This document shows positions 49,106-59,402 of a stretch of DNA of 64,000 bases, piece by piece. The notes below the pieces were generated by a model. That model saw only the letters and a list, made by a program, of their open reading frames with translations, was not told the DNA's origin and did not search any database. The stretch is from Orobanche coerulescens (Eukaryota > Streptophyta > Magnoliopsida > Lamiales > Orobanchaceae), in contig CM065802.1 of the NCBI GenBank assembly GCA_033398695.1, positions 82,012,096-82,076,095 on the forward strand, written 5' to 3'. Each line of letters opens with the position of its first letter. Positions within the stretch are counted from its first letter, which is position 1. Both the position numbers and the translations under genes were made by a program.

Positions 49106-50101
49106 TTTGAGGATAATTTCTCGGATCCTACTTGGATCAATAATAAAAAGGGCCAAATATACGGGCATGATATATAATCATCAAAACCCATTACCTTAAC
49201 CTAATTTTTCTCCCCTCTTTCTCAAACGCCGCTCTCTCCATTCGAAAGGCAGCCCTGTTCTTCTCATTTCTTCTCTTCTTCTCATTTCTTCTCTTCATCT
49301 CTAAGGGCTTCCATACAAGCAAGCAGTGGATCGATTTGGGCAGTCGATCGCCTCGACTTGGTTGGTAATTGGGTCTTCATTTACTGTCGAGTTAAACTCA
49401 GTTTTGAGTCACGATCGAGCACGGGATATCTATATCAAATTCAGTCTTATTAAGCCATAATTTGTTCTATCAATCTTCTTATTGTGAGCCCTAATCTCGA
49501 TCGATCGTGGGCTTCTCTGAAAGCAACGTTTTATCAATTGGGTACCTCAATTTCTGAAGCAGTTCGAGGTAGCAATCTTTGAAGCAGCGATTTCTAAAGC
49601 ATCTCGTTAAATGGCAATTTATGGAGCAGCGATTTCTGATGTTCAAATCGCTTTCTGATGTTTTTCTTTATTTTTAACTTACTCATTTTGTTCTAATAGA
49701 ATTCTAAAAAATGTGTTCTGATAATGGTAATTTTAATGGATTACTATGACTTGCCCATTTTTCTGACTTTGTGTCTGCTCTCATTTTTTGTGATTTTTTA
49801 TGCCTATTGAGATCTTAATATGAGTTTATTTGTGCAAAATTTAATTCATCAATAATGTTGTATTAACTTGTGTCTTCAATATTAGTTGATCAAGAAATTT
49901 ACCCAGAGCAAAGAGCATCTTTCTGTTTCTTGATAACTTAGGATTTTTACAGCTACGATACTATATCATGCAACTAAAATTTGATTGGACTGTACTAGCA
50001 TGAGTTCCTGTTTTCGTGATTTTTTATGTTTCTGGCTTACCTTTTCTTTAGTTGTGTTGTTATAAGCTGCACTTGTCTTATTCTGTTTCTGTCAATTACA
50101 G
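49106..50101. other. Element H interior without recognisable gene
   Basis: About 1 kb. A pyrimidine-rich stretch (49205-49300) resembles a 5' untranslated leader, then T-rich intron-like sequence up to an AG at 50100-50101 in front of the eS6-like fragment. It may be the captured promoter side of a host gene, which I cannot confirm. Confidence 0.45.
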
Positions 50102-50160
50102 ACAAGCATTTTATGATAAGAGGATCTCTCAAGAAGTCAGTGGTGATGCAATCGGTGAGG
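50102..50160 (+). pseudogene. Captured fragment resembling ribosomal protein eS6
   Basis: Reads AFYDKRISQEVSGDAIGE, nearly identical to the conserved N-terminal segment of eukaryotic ribosomal protein eS6 (RPS6). It is preceded by a T-rich stretch ending TTACAG and followed by GTAGGC, so it looks like one exon with splice signals. Only about 20 codons are present, with no start or remaining exons. Non-functional; may be transcribed as part of H. Confidence 0.65.
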
Positions 50161-50341
50161 TAGGCAAAGTTCTCACTTTGCTTCCTTTTTATGGACCAGA
50201 GTTCTACATATAAATGAACCAAAGTTATATATTCGTTTATCATTTCTATCTGGCAATGTTGAATAGAAGCGTGTTAGTTTTAAAATAATTTTTTGAGTAT
50301 GGCATTTCATGGGTTACCGTTTCTTAATTTTTTGAGTATGG

Positions 50342-50473
50342 CAGTGGGGGATGAGATCTAAGTGGAAATAAGCGCACTAACAAGGAGCAGTCATTCAATC
50401 AGGAGTTTGAGGGGCCAAATCATTCTTCGCGTGTTAGTTGTGACAAAGGCTATCATGTTCGTGTAGTCAAGTA
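50342..50473 (+). pseudogene. Captured fragment resembling VIM/ORTHRUS SRA domain, first exon piece
   Basis: Reads SGG-stop-DLSGNKRTNKEQSFN, then RVSCDKGYHVRVVK. This matches the front of the SRA-YDG domain of plant VIM/ORTHRUS E3 ligases, which bind hemimethylated CG and maintain DNA methylation. The stop falls where the family has Arg and is a TGA explained by CGA to TGA. A few residues between differ (EFEGPNHSS). It joins logically to the piece at 51230. Non-functional. Confidence 0.7.
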
Positions 50474-50661
50474 TTAAGGACTTTCTACTTGTCCTCCCCA
50501 ATCATTGTTAAAATAACTTTCTTGTTTCTCTTTGTTAGCAAAGACTAGAGCGATGTTGCTTAAGTCTCTTCTATTGCTCAACTGCACTAAAGAAACAAAT
50601 GTCCGAAATAGTTGCTGTTAATGATGCATCCATTTTGAGTTTTTTCACATAGAATATTCCT

Positions 50662-51009
50662 TTATTCAGTTTGCTTCATGATTTTTGTTGCCAGGATGGC
50701 CACTATTTCTTCTAACTTGCTCAAATGTGTAACACCAGTTGCTTGAGGTGTCTTATCTGGAGTTATGTCGCATGTGATCAATACGCTCCACCTAGCTTCA
50801 TTAAACATCGAAAGCGGTGACATCCGGAGTCCACTAATTGCCTTTTGGGGCCTCTGAATCTGAACTTCGCCATCAAAGTATTTGAGGTGTGTTTCAAATG
50901 CCACAGTTTCACTGAAGTTGGCAGTCCGGACGAGTTGTTTGTCACAGCCCTTCTGTAATCCCAAATCACTAACACCGAGTTCATGTGCTTCAGCCTTCAG
51001 CCTATTCAT
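50662..51009 (-). CDS. Unrecognised 115-codon ORF on the opposite strand, between the VIM-like pieces
   Basis: Open from 51009 to a stop at 50662, with balanced composition (VSDLGLQKGCDKQLVRT, FDGEVQIQRPQKAIS, ARWSVLITCDITPDK, THLSKLEEIVAILATK) and no low complexity. It reads like part of a real protein but I do not recognise the family. It could be another captured exon in reverse orientation, or chance. It lies in what would be the intron between the two VIM-like pieces. Confidence 0.4.
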   Translation of the reverse strand: MNRLKAEAHELGVSDLGLQKGCDKQLVRTANFSETVAFETHLKYFDGEVQIQRPQKAISGLRMSPLSMFNEARWSVLITCDITPDKTPQATGVTHLSKLEEIVAILATKIMKQTE

Positions 51010-51229
51010 GAATCATGGGTCCCCAGGGCTAACTCGTACTATTTGATAGTGTAAAACTTAAAAGCGTTGAATTACTCCCAACATCAAGCCATGTGGGAAT
51101 TAGTGCTAATTTTGCTTCATGTATCATGTTTTTTTTTTCTTTCCCGTACCCGGCTTGGTCGGCAGCCTCCCGTACAATACCGTTACCAACTCTGACAAAC
51201 TCATTTTGATCCCCCTCAAACTTTTGAAC

Positions 51230-51331
51230 AGATCAGAGAAAGATGAGCGTTCTTCATATGCACCAGAGAAGGGATACAGATATGATGGTGTCTATAGGAT
51301 AGAGAAGTGTGGGAGAAAAGCTGGAATGCAG
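51230..51331 (+). pseudogene. Captured fragment resembling VIM/ORTHRUS SRA domain, second exon piece
   Basis: RSEKDERSSYAPEKG then YRYDGVYRIEKCGRKAGMQ. The YDG signature that names the SRA-YDG domain is intact. The family has Trp where this has Gly after the Cys. It sits in a 128-codon open frame (51119-51505) whose other parts do not match the family. Order and orientation agree with 50342-50473, with about 760 bp between. Confidence 0.75.
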
Positions 51332-51460
51332 GATTCTCAAAGCAAAATCACTGCAGACTCTTGGAAGGTATTCAGGTATTTCTTTAAGATTTTTTCTTTT
51401 TTTTTTAAACAAAAAATTCATAATATAATATGTGTATGTATCTCGATACCATCTCAGAAG

Positions 51461-51464
<4 letters not shown>

Positions 51465-51494
<30 letters not shown>
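51465..51494. repeat. TA/TG microsatellite
   Basis: About 13 TA units followed by TG units inside element H. Confidence 0.9.
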
Positions 51495-51902
51495 ATGTAT
51501 CTTGATGTTGTCTGTTCTCCTTTTTCTAATATAATATGGAAAGCATCTTATGGTTTAATTGAAGAGAGAGCTAGGAACAGATAGGAAGCAGTAAAATATA
51601 AATACAATAGATCATATATATTGGTGTCCTATTTATTGTAGATTTAGATGGCCTTGGTTGATATCTTAAATGGCCATGGTTGATGAGTACAATTCTACTT
51701 ATATATTGCTTTTATGTTTGGTGTTGGCATATATTGTTTTACAATTTTACTGAAATTCTAGATGTGCCGCATATTGTTATTTTGTTAACAGGGTAGTTGA
51801 CTTGTGAAGCAGAAATTAAGATAATTTTCCAATATTGTTATTGTTTGTATTTTATGTTTATGTTAAATATTTGAGGGAAATACTTGATACTTTTATTTAC
51901 AG

Positions 51903-52253
51903 ACTGATGTTAAGAAAGCTCTTGAAAATGAAGGTGTTGAGGCTGCTAATAAATTGATTCATGATGGCAAAGAACACCGACTATCTTATCTAATTGGGAG
52001 ACTTATTCAGAAAAAGGAACCAAAATCGAAGTCTTCAGCATTACCATCCGTTCAAGTTGTTGATCTGTACGTGGCGGACCTAACTGCTAAGATTAGGGCT
52101 CAACTTCAACAAGAGATGAATGAAAAACTTGACCAAAAAGTTCAAGAAATGATGAAAATGTTGGTCAAGAAGAATCCAGATTTGAACTTAAAGACTGATG
52201 ACTTTCAGAAATCAGTCGAGGAGTCCTATGGCGGTGATAATGTCACTCCTTGA
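51903..52253 (+). pseudogene. C-terminal remnant of a CACTA-encoded protein
   Basis: TDVKKALENEGVEAANKL then a Lys/Gln/Glu-rich helical stretch (LTAKIRAQLQQEMNEKL, VQEMMKMLVKKNPDL), stop TGA at 52251. The coiled-coil character and position just inside the subterminal repeats fit the C-terminus of plant Ptta/En-Spm transposon proteins. No catalytic domain remains. Identification rests on style and place, not on a firm motif. Confidence 0.5.
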
Positions 52254-52439
52254 CTGATCTCATCATTTTATATTATGCTAGCTAAGTGACTTAAGTAGTT
52301 TTGTTATATTTATGGATTGCGATCGTAACTTGTTCTTAGCTATTATGGATTGAATATTAGCGATGTATTTTGGATGTTGTTATGGTTGTGATGTTTTAAT
52401 GGTATTGACTATTTTATGGTAATATTTATTTTCCAATAT

Positions 52440-52993
52440 AACATTTTGCTTTTTACCATGAAAAATGTTGGTAAAAACCTGCAAAAATGTAGCCATAGAC
52501 TATAATTTATAATTCTTTCTGTTGGCAAACTATAAAAATTGTGTTGGCAAAGATTAAAAGTGTGTTGGCAAAAGTTAGAACTGTTCATATATAAGTGTAG
52601 CCATAGTGTTAAAGTTGTTGGTAAAGATGTCAAAGTGTTTCACAATTTAATGTTACATTAGACCTCATGAGTGTTAGCATAGGTCTACGGCTACACAAAT
52701 TTCTGTGTCACTAAAAATATAAAAGTGTGGCCTTAAGTCTACAGCAACACAAAATCTAGTGTAGTTACAGACAATAAAAGTGTTGGCATAGAGGTCTATT
52801 GCTACACTTTTTTAACATGTTACCAAAAACAAGAAAAGTGTTACCTTAGACCCCTATGGTTGCGGCCGTTTTTGTAACACCTTCGAATTTGGTCAAAGTG
52901 TAGCCATAACTTGTTTTTCTGCCTTTAGCAACACTTTTTGGACTTTTGAACACAGTTTTTCAGGTGTTGCTGAAACCCATATATGGTGTAGTG
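52440..52993. repeat. Right subterminal repeats and TIR of element H
   Basis: Dense array of AAGTGTAGCCATAG, GTGTTGGCA, GTGTTGGCAAA and their inverted forms (GGCTACAC, TGCTACAC, TAGCAACAC), at least a dozen copies, ending in GTGTTGCTGAAACC and the TIR. Typical CACTA end organisation. Confidence 0.88.
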
Positions 52994-53278
52994 ATACTTA
53001 ATCACTATCATTATAACTATGAGATTATAGGGTTAAAACGTATGACATACCTTCAGAATTGAAGAACAATACACCAAGACCACAAGAACACAATCTAAGC
53101 TCCAAGAATGACTCCAATTCTCAATCCACAAGCTCCAAAATTCAAATGTAAAGCTCAAACACAAGTTGGAAGAAGGTAATCTTGATCTAGGGATGCAGGA
53201 GGATGATTATCTTGGTGAAAACTCAGAGTTGGTCGTGCAAAATGAAAGACACAAGTTGTCTTTTTATAACAGCACAGC

Positions 53279-53561
53279 TCGTTACGTACGCTACCCGGAC
53301 AGTATTACGTACGTAAGCTCTGTCCAGATCTTCTTGTGAAACACGAACATCGTTACGTACGTTACCTATCAACGCATTACGTACGTAATGTAGGTCAACT
53401 AGATTGCCTCCAAAAGATCAGATATTCGAATCCCGTCCGGCCCTACACGCCGAAAGTTGAGATCGGATACGATTACACTGGTTACGTACGTAACAAGCAC
53501 ACCTTTACGTACGTAAAGAACTAAGCATAACGTACGTTATGTTTAAGGATTAGCGTACGTT
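53279..53561 (-). promoter_or_regulatory. CGTACG palindrome array in D 5' LTR
   Basis: Intact TTACGTACGTAA-type cores (53282, 53305, 53352, 53377, 53483, 53503, 53529, 53553). On the minus strand it lies directly upstream of the TATA-like box at about 53259-53269. This copy keeps the full palindromes where the 3' LTR has lost or changed one central base. Confidence 0.7.
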
Positions 53562-53768
53562 ATACCCAGGTTAGTAGCTAAAAGAAATGTATTAATCTAT
53601 GCGACGTTGAGAATCCAATTATAGTGCGAGTGATCGTTATTATTATGTTTATTTATGATATATTACAATATCAATAACAATACACAAATGCAACAAGAGT
53701 ACAACAATATTTGAATTATCCGAACGATACAACAGTAAGTAAGAATTTCCGTCGGATATTACAGCTAG

Positions 53769-54364
53769 GAGCACTAATTCAGGATGAGCCGATTGACTGG
53801 TCAGACTACATTTTTAGGCAGTTGGTACGCGAGGTCAACAAGGCTGAATGGCTTGTTGATGAGAAGAAGTTCAGATCCAAGCTGGCGTTCGGAACCCAGC
53901 TAAGTTGGATCCTGGAGAAGCTGGGTGTGGCGAAGGGATATACTGACCCCTTCCACATCAATAAGAGACTTGGTCATCTAGACCAAGAGACATTGAGGAG
54001 GCTAGGAAGCAGTAGAAGAGCAGCTCGGATGTTAAAAGAGTTGTCTGATTCAGAGCCATACAAATACCCTTCATCAGACGAGTCAGACCAGGCTGCAACC
54101 GGCAACCCACCTGCAGCCCAGTATGAGACAGAGTCGGATAATACACCAATAGCTCTTCGTTTCAAGATAAGGGGACCAGCCCATAGTGATCCATCCATCA
54201 TGCATTCCTCACCAGAACATTCTCCAAAGTCCTTCAGCCAGGTCACCTATTCACCTGGAGGACCAGCCTGCTCCGGGCAGCCTGGAGACCTAGATCGTTT
54301 CACTCCTCACTCCAACATTCATCTCAGAAGAAGAGGAAGCGGGTTTAATAATTTCCATACCTGA
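53769..54364 (+). pseudogene. Element G extra ORF, second part
   Basis: Continues the frame of 37962-38484 across element D. Reads ALIQDEPIDWSDYIFRQL, KLAFGTQLSWILEKLGV, then a polar Ser/Pro/Asp-rich region (SSDESDQAATG, PEHSPKSFSQ). A one-base shift near 54320 moves the reading to the frame of the acidic region that follows, so this stop at 54362 is probably secondary. No known domain; resembles uncharacterised plant transposon proteins only in general style. Confidence 0.7.
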
Positions 54365-56284
54365 GGCAAATTATACTTTTCACCTGCTTGACAACAACAT
54401 TTTTAACTTATCCTTAGAGCAACTTCAGTTGGTTAAACCACAAGCTCTAAAACATTCTTTTGTCCATATTTTTGAAGAATGGAAAGCATTTAAATCACTT
54501 TCTTTTACTCAACTTCAAGCTTATGTTGAAGTAAGTGGTTGGGGATATCCCCAAGCCACAGAAGATGTGCTGATACATTTTTGCAAAGTGTCAGACACAA
54601 TTTTTCTACTTCAGGAAAATTGGTTCATGTCCAATTTTAAAACCAACATGGACCAATTTATCCACTCTATTATGTATAGCATTTTTGACGGATCCCTTGG
54701 TAAAGAAGAAGAGGATGGAGAAGAAAAAGAAATAAGAATAGAAGAAGTGGATGAAGAAGTAGAAGAAGAAGAAATTATCATTATTGATGATGAAGAGGGA
54801 AGACAGGAAGAAAGAGAAGAAGAAAATATCTTAGTTGAAAAAGAAACTGGAGAAGAAGAAGTTGAAAAAACTGTAGAATTAGAGGATGAAGAAGAAGAAG
54901 AAGGAGAAGAAGTTGATCAGGAGGATGAAGAAGAAAATGAGGATGATGAAAAAGATAAAGATGATGAGAAAAAGGATGATAAAAATGAAGATAAAAAGGA
55001 TGATGATGATGATGATGATGATGATGGTAAAGATGAAGGAGGAGAAAAAGAAGCTGAGAAAGAAAGGGATAATGAGGAAGAAAAGGAAGAAGGGGAGAAA
55101 GAAGGAGAAAAAGAAGAAGGAGAAAAAAAGAAAGAACCAGAAAAGGAGCCAGAAAAGGAGGCTGCAGACAAGGCCGGGGCACCTGCCCGATATACCAGCC
55201 TAGATGCAGACTTAGCTAAAGACTCCAGATCGGGGACCCCTGAACAGACCCCATCTGGAATGCCAGCTGCAGACAGGAGTCTGCAGACAGGTGGGTCATC
55301 CGCACATCTACCTGCAGGCGTTGAAGGTTCAGGCGAGCATTCTCCACCGACATCACAAATTTCACCTGTGATGACCGAGCTGATCAGACAAATAGTTAAA
55401 GACACTGTTGGAGCAATGCTTGCCTCTCAAATCACTCCTGACTTGCAGCCTATCAATGTAAAGATCGACACCTTGCTGCAGCGGGACATCCCTCAACCAC
55501 CTCCTCCTACAAACAACAGAATGCCCTTCGGCATGTCTGACTGGATGCATAGAATGGAGTAGCAATTGACCACCTTGGTTGATGCTGGCAAAAAGGGGGA
55601 AGAAACGTTTCAGGGGGAAGTCAGCAAACAAGGATAAATAAGGGAAGATCAAGAGATGAGGACCAAGAAGAGGCAAGATGTCCAAATGATCACTGCTAGG
55701 ACATCTTCAGCTAAGAGGAAGGGAGAAATAGAACTAGAACAGGCTGATAACCAGCCTGCAGTCAAAAGAAGGAGGATCAGAATTGGGGAGCCTACACTAG
55801 AATGGGAAGGCAGAGAGTTATCGTATGTTGAAGATTTCATTCCCATCGAAGCTTACCTATGTGGGGAACTGCAAAGAAGAAGTTTATCAGAGATTTTTAT
55901 ATCTGGGGGTTACTCCAGGATAATAGTTGCTCCCCACAGCAGACTTTTATTAACTTCATGGAGGAAGCACATCCAAAACTCTAGGCTGTCCTACATAAAC
56001 ATGCAAAGAAATGCGATGCATACCCAATGATCCCTCCTTTCAGGCCTAAAGATCCTCCCACCTTGGAAAATGATGAATTGGATGAACTAGCACTTCAAAG
56101 GAAAATAAAAAAACTTTGTGATGAGCATAAGTTTTCCTCACAAGAAGAGCAAGACTTTGCCGCTCTCATTGTTAGAAGAAAATATGGTCTTGTTCCTGTT
56201 AAGATAAGACCAATTGGAGCTAAACCTATCAGACCTGCCAAGCAGCCTATCCGCAGAGGCAGAGGCAGAGGTAGAGGCAGATGA
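54365..56284 (+). pseudogene. Element G extra ORF, acidic tract and RG-rich end
   Basis: IPEANYTFHLLDNN leads into an ordered segment (FVHIFEEWKAFKSL, WGYPQATEDVLIHF), then a Glu/Lys/Asp run of about 160 residues (54705-55185), including a GAT microsatellite coding poly-Asp (54997-55024). A Pro/Ser/Thr region and a helical segment follow (TELIRQIVKDTVGAML). Stops at 55560 and 55635 interrupt the same frame, which continues to 56028 with a basic KRRRIRIG. A last shift near 56020 gives the tail ending RRGRGRGRGR at 56281. Together with 37962-38484 and 53769-54364 this was about 1000 codons. Function unknown; the charged and RG parts suggest nucleic-acid or protein binding rather than a membrane protein. 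Confidence 0.65.
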
Positions 56285-56528
56285 CTTGATTATATTCATA
56301 TTTTTTTTTTAAATTTTGTACTTGTAATTTTTCCTATAATTGTTTTGGTCATTGTCAGACTTGTAATTGTAAACAATTCAGAGAAAATTTTATAACAGTC
56401 TTTTGAAAGACAATTCCCAGTTGTCTAAAAAACAAGACTGATTTTAGTTTGTGTTTTGCACTCAAGTGCAGAACTTGATCATTTGAATAATTTGCTAAAG
56501 TTTTTCCATCATCAAAATAGGGGAAATT
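56285..56528 (+). other. Element G 3' untranslated region and polypurine tract
   Basis: T-rich sequence after the RG tail; AAAATAGGGGAAATT (56514-56528) abuts the LTR and is the likely PPT. Confidence 0.8.
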
Positions 56529-57936
56529 TGCTTGGAATACTTGTTAGATTTTGATGATGTACATAATGTAATTCAAATGTTTATTACTTGGCAAAAATGT
56601 AAGGAATAACTAAATGAGTATCTTTCATAGGCCAAATTATGTTAAGTTTAATACTTGGCAAAATTTAAAGAAGAACCAAATGAGTATCTTCTATAGGCCA
56701 AAATAAGTTAGGCTCAAATCGGCTAAGTACAAAAGTACAGCTGAGTTCATCAGAGAGATACAGCCGAGTCAAGTCAGAGAAGTTCTGGTCAACAAAATTA
56801 ATCAGGGATGTTTGACCAGACTGCAGTCAAGTGACTTCAGATAAGTCATCTGATCAGGCGAGTCTCAAACAGTCACTATCAGAGAAGTCCAAACTGCAGA
56901 GAAGATGACTATACATCAGCCAACTTAAGATCAGCCAAGTACTCCAAGTCCACGTCAGCATGGGTTGAATAGTCAAATATTATGGAAAGTCATGCAAGCG
57001 AGAAGAGACATATTGGAGAGATTCCCGCAAGGATATGAATTAAATAATTCATCCAGGCCTACCACTAAAGACTTTAATCTTATTGTATTCAAAAGCTACG
57101 GTGCCTCACATGCAAAGTCTTCACAACGGTCGAAAGATGGATTAAAATATGGGAATCCAGCCTTGCAACATTCAGAAAGAAAACAATGAAGTCTACATCT
57201 CCAACGGACGAATTTGTTAAAAAGATTTGCAACGGCTATGAAGTAAATGCTCAAGGATCGTGACCTATATATATCCAAAGATTTGAAGCTGAGCATTACA
57301 CACAACATCGGTGCGAACAAAATCTCAAGCAATCAAAGCATTCAAAGCAATCGAAAAACGAACTATCACATCGTGAAAAGAGCAGTTCTCAAAAGTTCAT
57401 ACTTGAAGAATCTCTTAGTTGGAGAAGACAAAAACTCGTGTCTTTAACCCTGAGTTCGGGGTACTTCACTGGTTGAAGTTCAAGACTGTAAAAGCATCTA
57501 AGGATCGCGGATCAAGAGGTGCAAGGCAGTCAAGGGAGTTGCAACGGCAAGGATTTCCACTGGTTGGAAGCTGTTGTAATTTGGTTGAATCACTGTAATC
57601 TTTATCACTGGTTGACAATTCTAGTGAATTCATCTCCAACTGGTTAGGAGAAAAGTGGATTAATAGAGGATTACACACCTCTGAGACCACTATAACTGCC
57701 TGCATATTTTACTGTTTTATAGCATCATACTTTAACTGCTGCATTCATTGTTAAGTGTTTCATTAGTTGTTTTGTATTCGTCATCAGCTGACTTCCGCAC
57801 GTATTGAGAACAAACGACTCTAAGTCATTTGCATATCTATCAGCTGAAGAAACTTACACTTTATGAAAAAGAGTTTAAGAGTTTCAATATGTCTATTCAC
57901 CCCCTAGACTTAATCTTGTACGACTTGTGACCTACA
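56529..57936 (+). repeat. Element G 3' LTR
   Basis: 1408 bp, TGCTTGGAATAC to GTGACCTACA; the 5' copy starts TGTTAGGAATAC. A few percent different from the 5' LTR. Confidence 0.92.
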
Positions 57937-58078
57937 AGGTTTTGTTTTGAAGAATAATACCAACAAGAATTCACAGGGTCAAAACCCACATCACGTGTCC
58001 TCGACGGACATAAAATCAATACAATATAATCGCCCAAGATACGCAGATCTTGGTCACAAAAATACAACACCAACTCAT

Positions 58079-58345
58079 GAATCCAGGGCTATACCATTGT
58101 ATTCCCTTCGTGGCCCCGTCGGACCCTTCCAAGGTGAGCAGAATGCATTTTCGAAATCTTATACACCAACTCGTGAAGTTTTACTCGTGAATCCAGGGCT
58201 ATAACATTAGACTCCCTCCGTGGCCCCGTCGAACCCTCCTGAGGTGAGCAAATACATTCACACAAATCATAAGCACCTGCACTCGTGAATCTAGGGCTAT
58301 ACCATTGGATTCCCTCCGTGATCCCGTCGAACCCTCCCGGGGTGA
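58079..58345 (-). repeat. Tandem repeats in E LTR
   Basis: Units with GAATCCAGGGCTATA and TGGCCCCGTCG start at 58079, 58189 and 58287 (spacing 110 and 98). They occupy the same LTR zone as C's 77-bp repeats but have different sequence. Confidence 0.82.
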
Positions 58346-59402
58346 GCGAAATACATCACACAATTCACATGTCACACCAAGGATATTCAAACAATTCATC
58401 CAAATGCAACAAACGCAAAGCACGACATAATTGTCAATTCACAATGCACCGAAAAGAGATAATATATGTATATATATTATCAAAGCACAACAACAAGCAA
58501 ATTCATAGGGTTCACTTAACCATTCACGGAGCACAACATTCACGAAACACATGCGTTTTGAAAGTGATCCCATTACGAGGCTAAACCAAATCATGTGAAA
58601 ATTCAAATCAAACGATTAAACAAACATATAGGGACGATCACTAATTATCATATTCACAAAACAAGAATTGTATGGACAAGGTACTTGCCTCGAATAACCA
58701 CAACGCGAAAAATCGACCGAAGTAGGTTGGCATGAACCGACTACGAACCCGCCGACTCCACCGAATGCCAACTCGCGATAATAAACTATGAAGGATAATA
58801 ACAACAATGAAAATGAATTCCATAGCACGACCTAAAGCCGTTAAATTCAAGGAACAAACGACGAAAGTTCAAGGGTTTCTCCCTAAACAGCCAAGAACAC
58901 GATCCATCCCGTCAAAACACGAAAACGGAATTCCCAACGAGAATATGGATGTTCAATCCATATGATATGTTTAACAACATCATTTAACAACAATCGATTC
59001 ATCAAAATGGATGGAAGACGAAATCAAGAACCTATCCCCCAAAAAGTCAACCCGAAGGAAAATCAAGAAATATACCTTGATTTGGCGAAGAACAATGGAT
59101 TACATGATGTTAAACACATGAATAATACTAAGATTAATCATACCCATCATGTAGTAATCAACAATTCGGAACGAATCGGTCAAAAACCCAAAACCCCCAA
59201 AATTTCCCAAAGATAGGGTTCTAGAAAATCAAACCTTGATTCGCTGGATCAAAGGATGTTATTGGATGATTAATCAATGATATGAACTCCCAAACTTCGT
59301 GGATTAATTGCTTGACAATATCTCTACTTGACAACCAAGCCTCCAGCCGCGGAAATGAGAAGATGGAAATGAAAAACGGATGAAAATATGACTGCTCAGC
59401 CA

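Larger units (their letters stand above)
48081..52993. mobile_element. CACTA element H with captured host sequence
   Basis: 4913 bp. Ends CACTACACCATATATGG and CCATATATGGTGTAGTG are perfect 17-bp inverted repeats. The 3-bp duplication ATA (48078-48080, 52994-52996) matches the empty site in D's other LTR. Subterminal repeats lie at both ends. Only a short coiled-coil ORF near the right end could come from a transposon protein; no transposase core is seen. The middle contains fragments resembling host genes eS6 and VIM/ORTHRUS and pieces of other transposons, so it is a non-autonomous, gene-capturing (Pack-type) CACTA element. Confidence 0.92.
38485..53763 (-). mobile_element. Ty3 LTR retrotransposon D (Tekay-type), the best-preserved gag-pol
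   Basis: Flanked by perfect GCTAG (38480-38484, 53764-53768). Minus strand: 5' LTR 46228-53763 (with CACTA element H inside), PBS 46210-46222, gag 45776-44655, protease region, pol 43981-41120, PPT and 3' LTR 38485-41081. Without H it is about 10.4 kb. Same family as A by LTR, gag and pol. The LTRs match closely, so this is a young insertion, yet gag-pol has one stop and several small shifts. Confidence 0.94.
46228..53763 (-). repeat. Element D 5' LTR, split by CACTA element H
   Basis: LTR sequence is 46228-48080 and 52994-53763 (plus one ATA duplication). It is about 98-99% like the 3' LTR by eye. Palindrome array 53279-53561, TATA-like TTATAAAAAG on the minus strand at about 53259-53269. 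Confidence 0.93.
30495..57936 (+). mobile_element. Ty1/copia retrotransposon G (SIRE/Maximus-type)
   Basis: LTRs 30495-31889 and 56529-57936, flanked by AGGTC (30490-30494) and AGGTT (57937-57941), a 5-bp duplication with one change. Order: PBS, gag with CCHC and coiled coil, PR, INT, RT, RNase H, then a long extra reading region before the PPT. INT before RT defines copia. The long gag extension and extra 3' ORF fit SIRE/Maximus. Without element D it would be about 12.2 kb. Stops and frameshifts inactivate it. Confidence 0.93.

Noticed and set aside
54781..55405. Two long minus-strand ORFs rich in Leu/His/Phe or Ser/Phe
   Set aside because: They are the reverse reading of the Glu/Lys/Asp tract, which has few stops on either strand because of its composition.
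37962..56284. True envelope glycoprotein in copia element G
   Set aside because: No signal peptide or membrane-spanning segment is visible; the acidic tract and RG tail argue against it.
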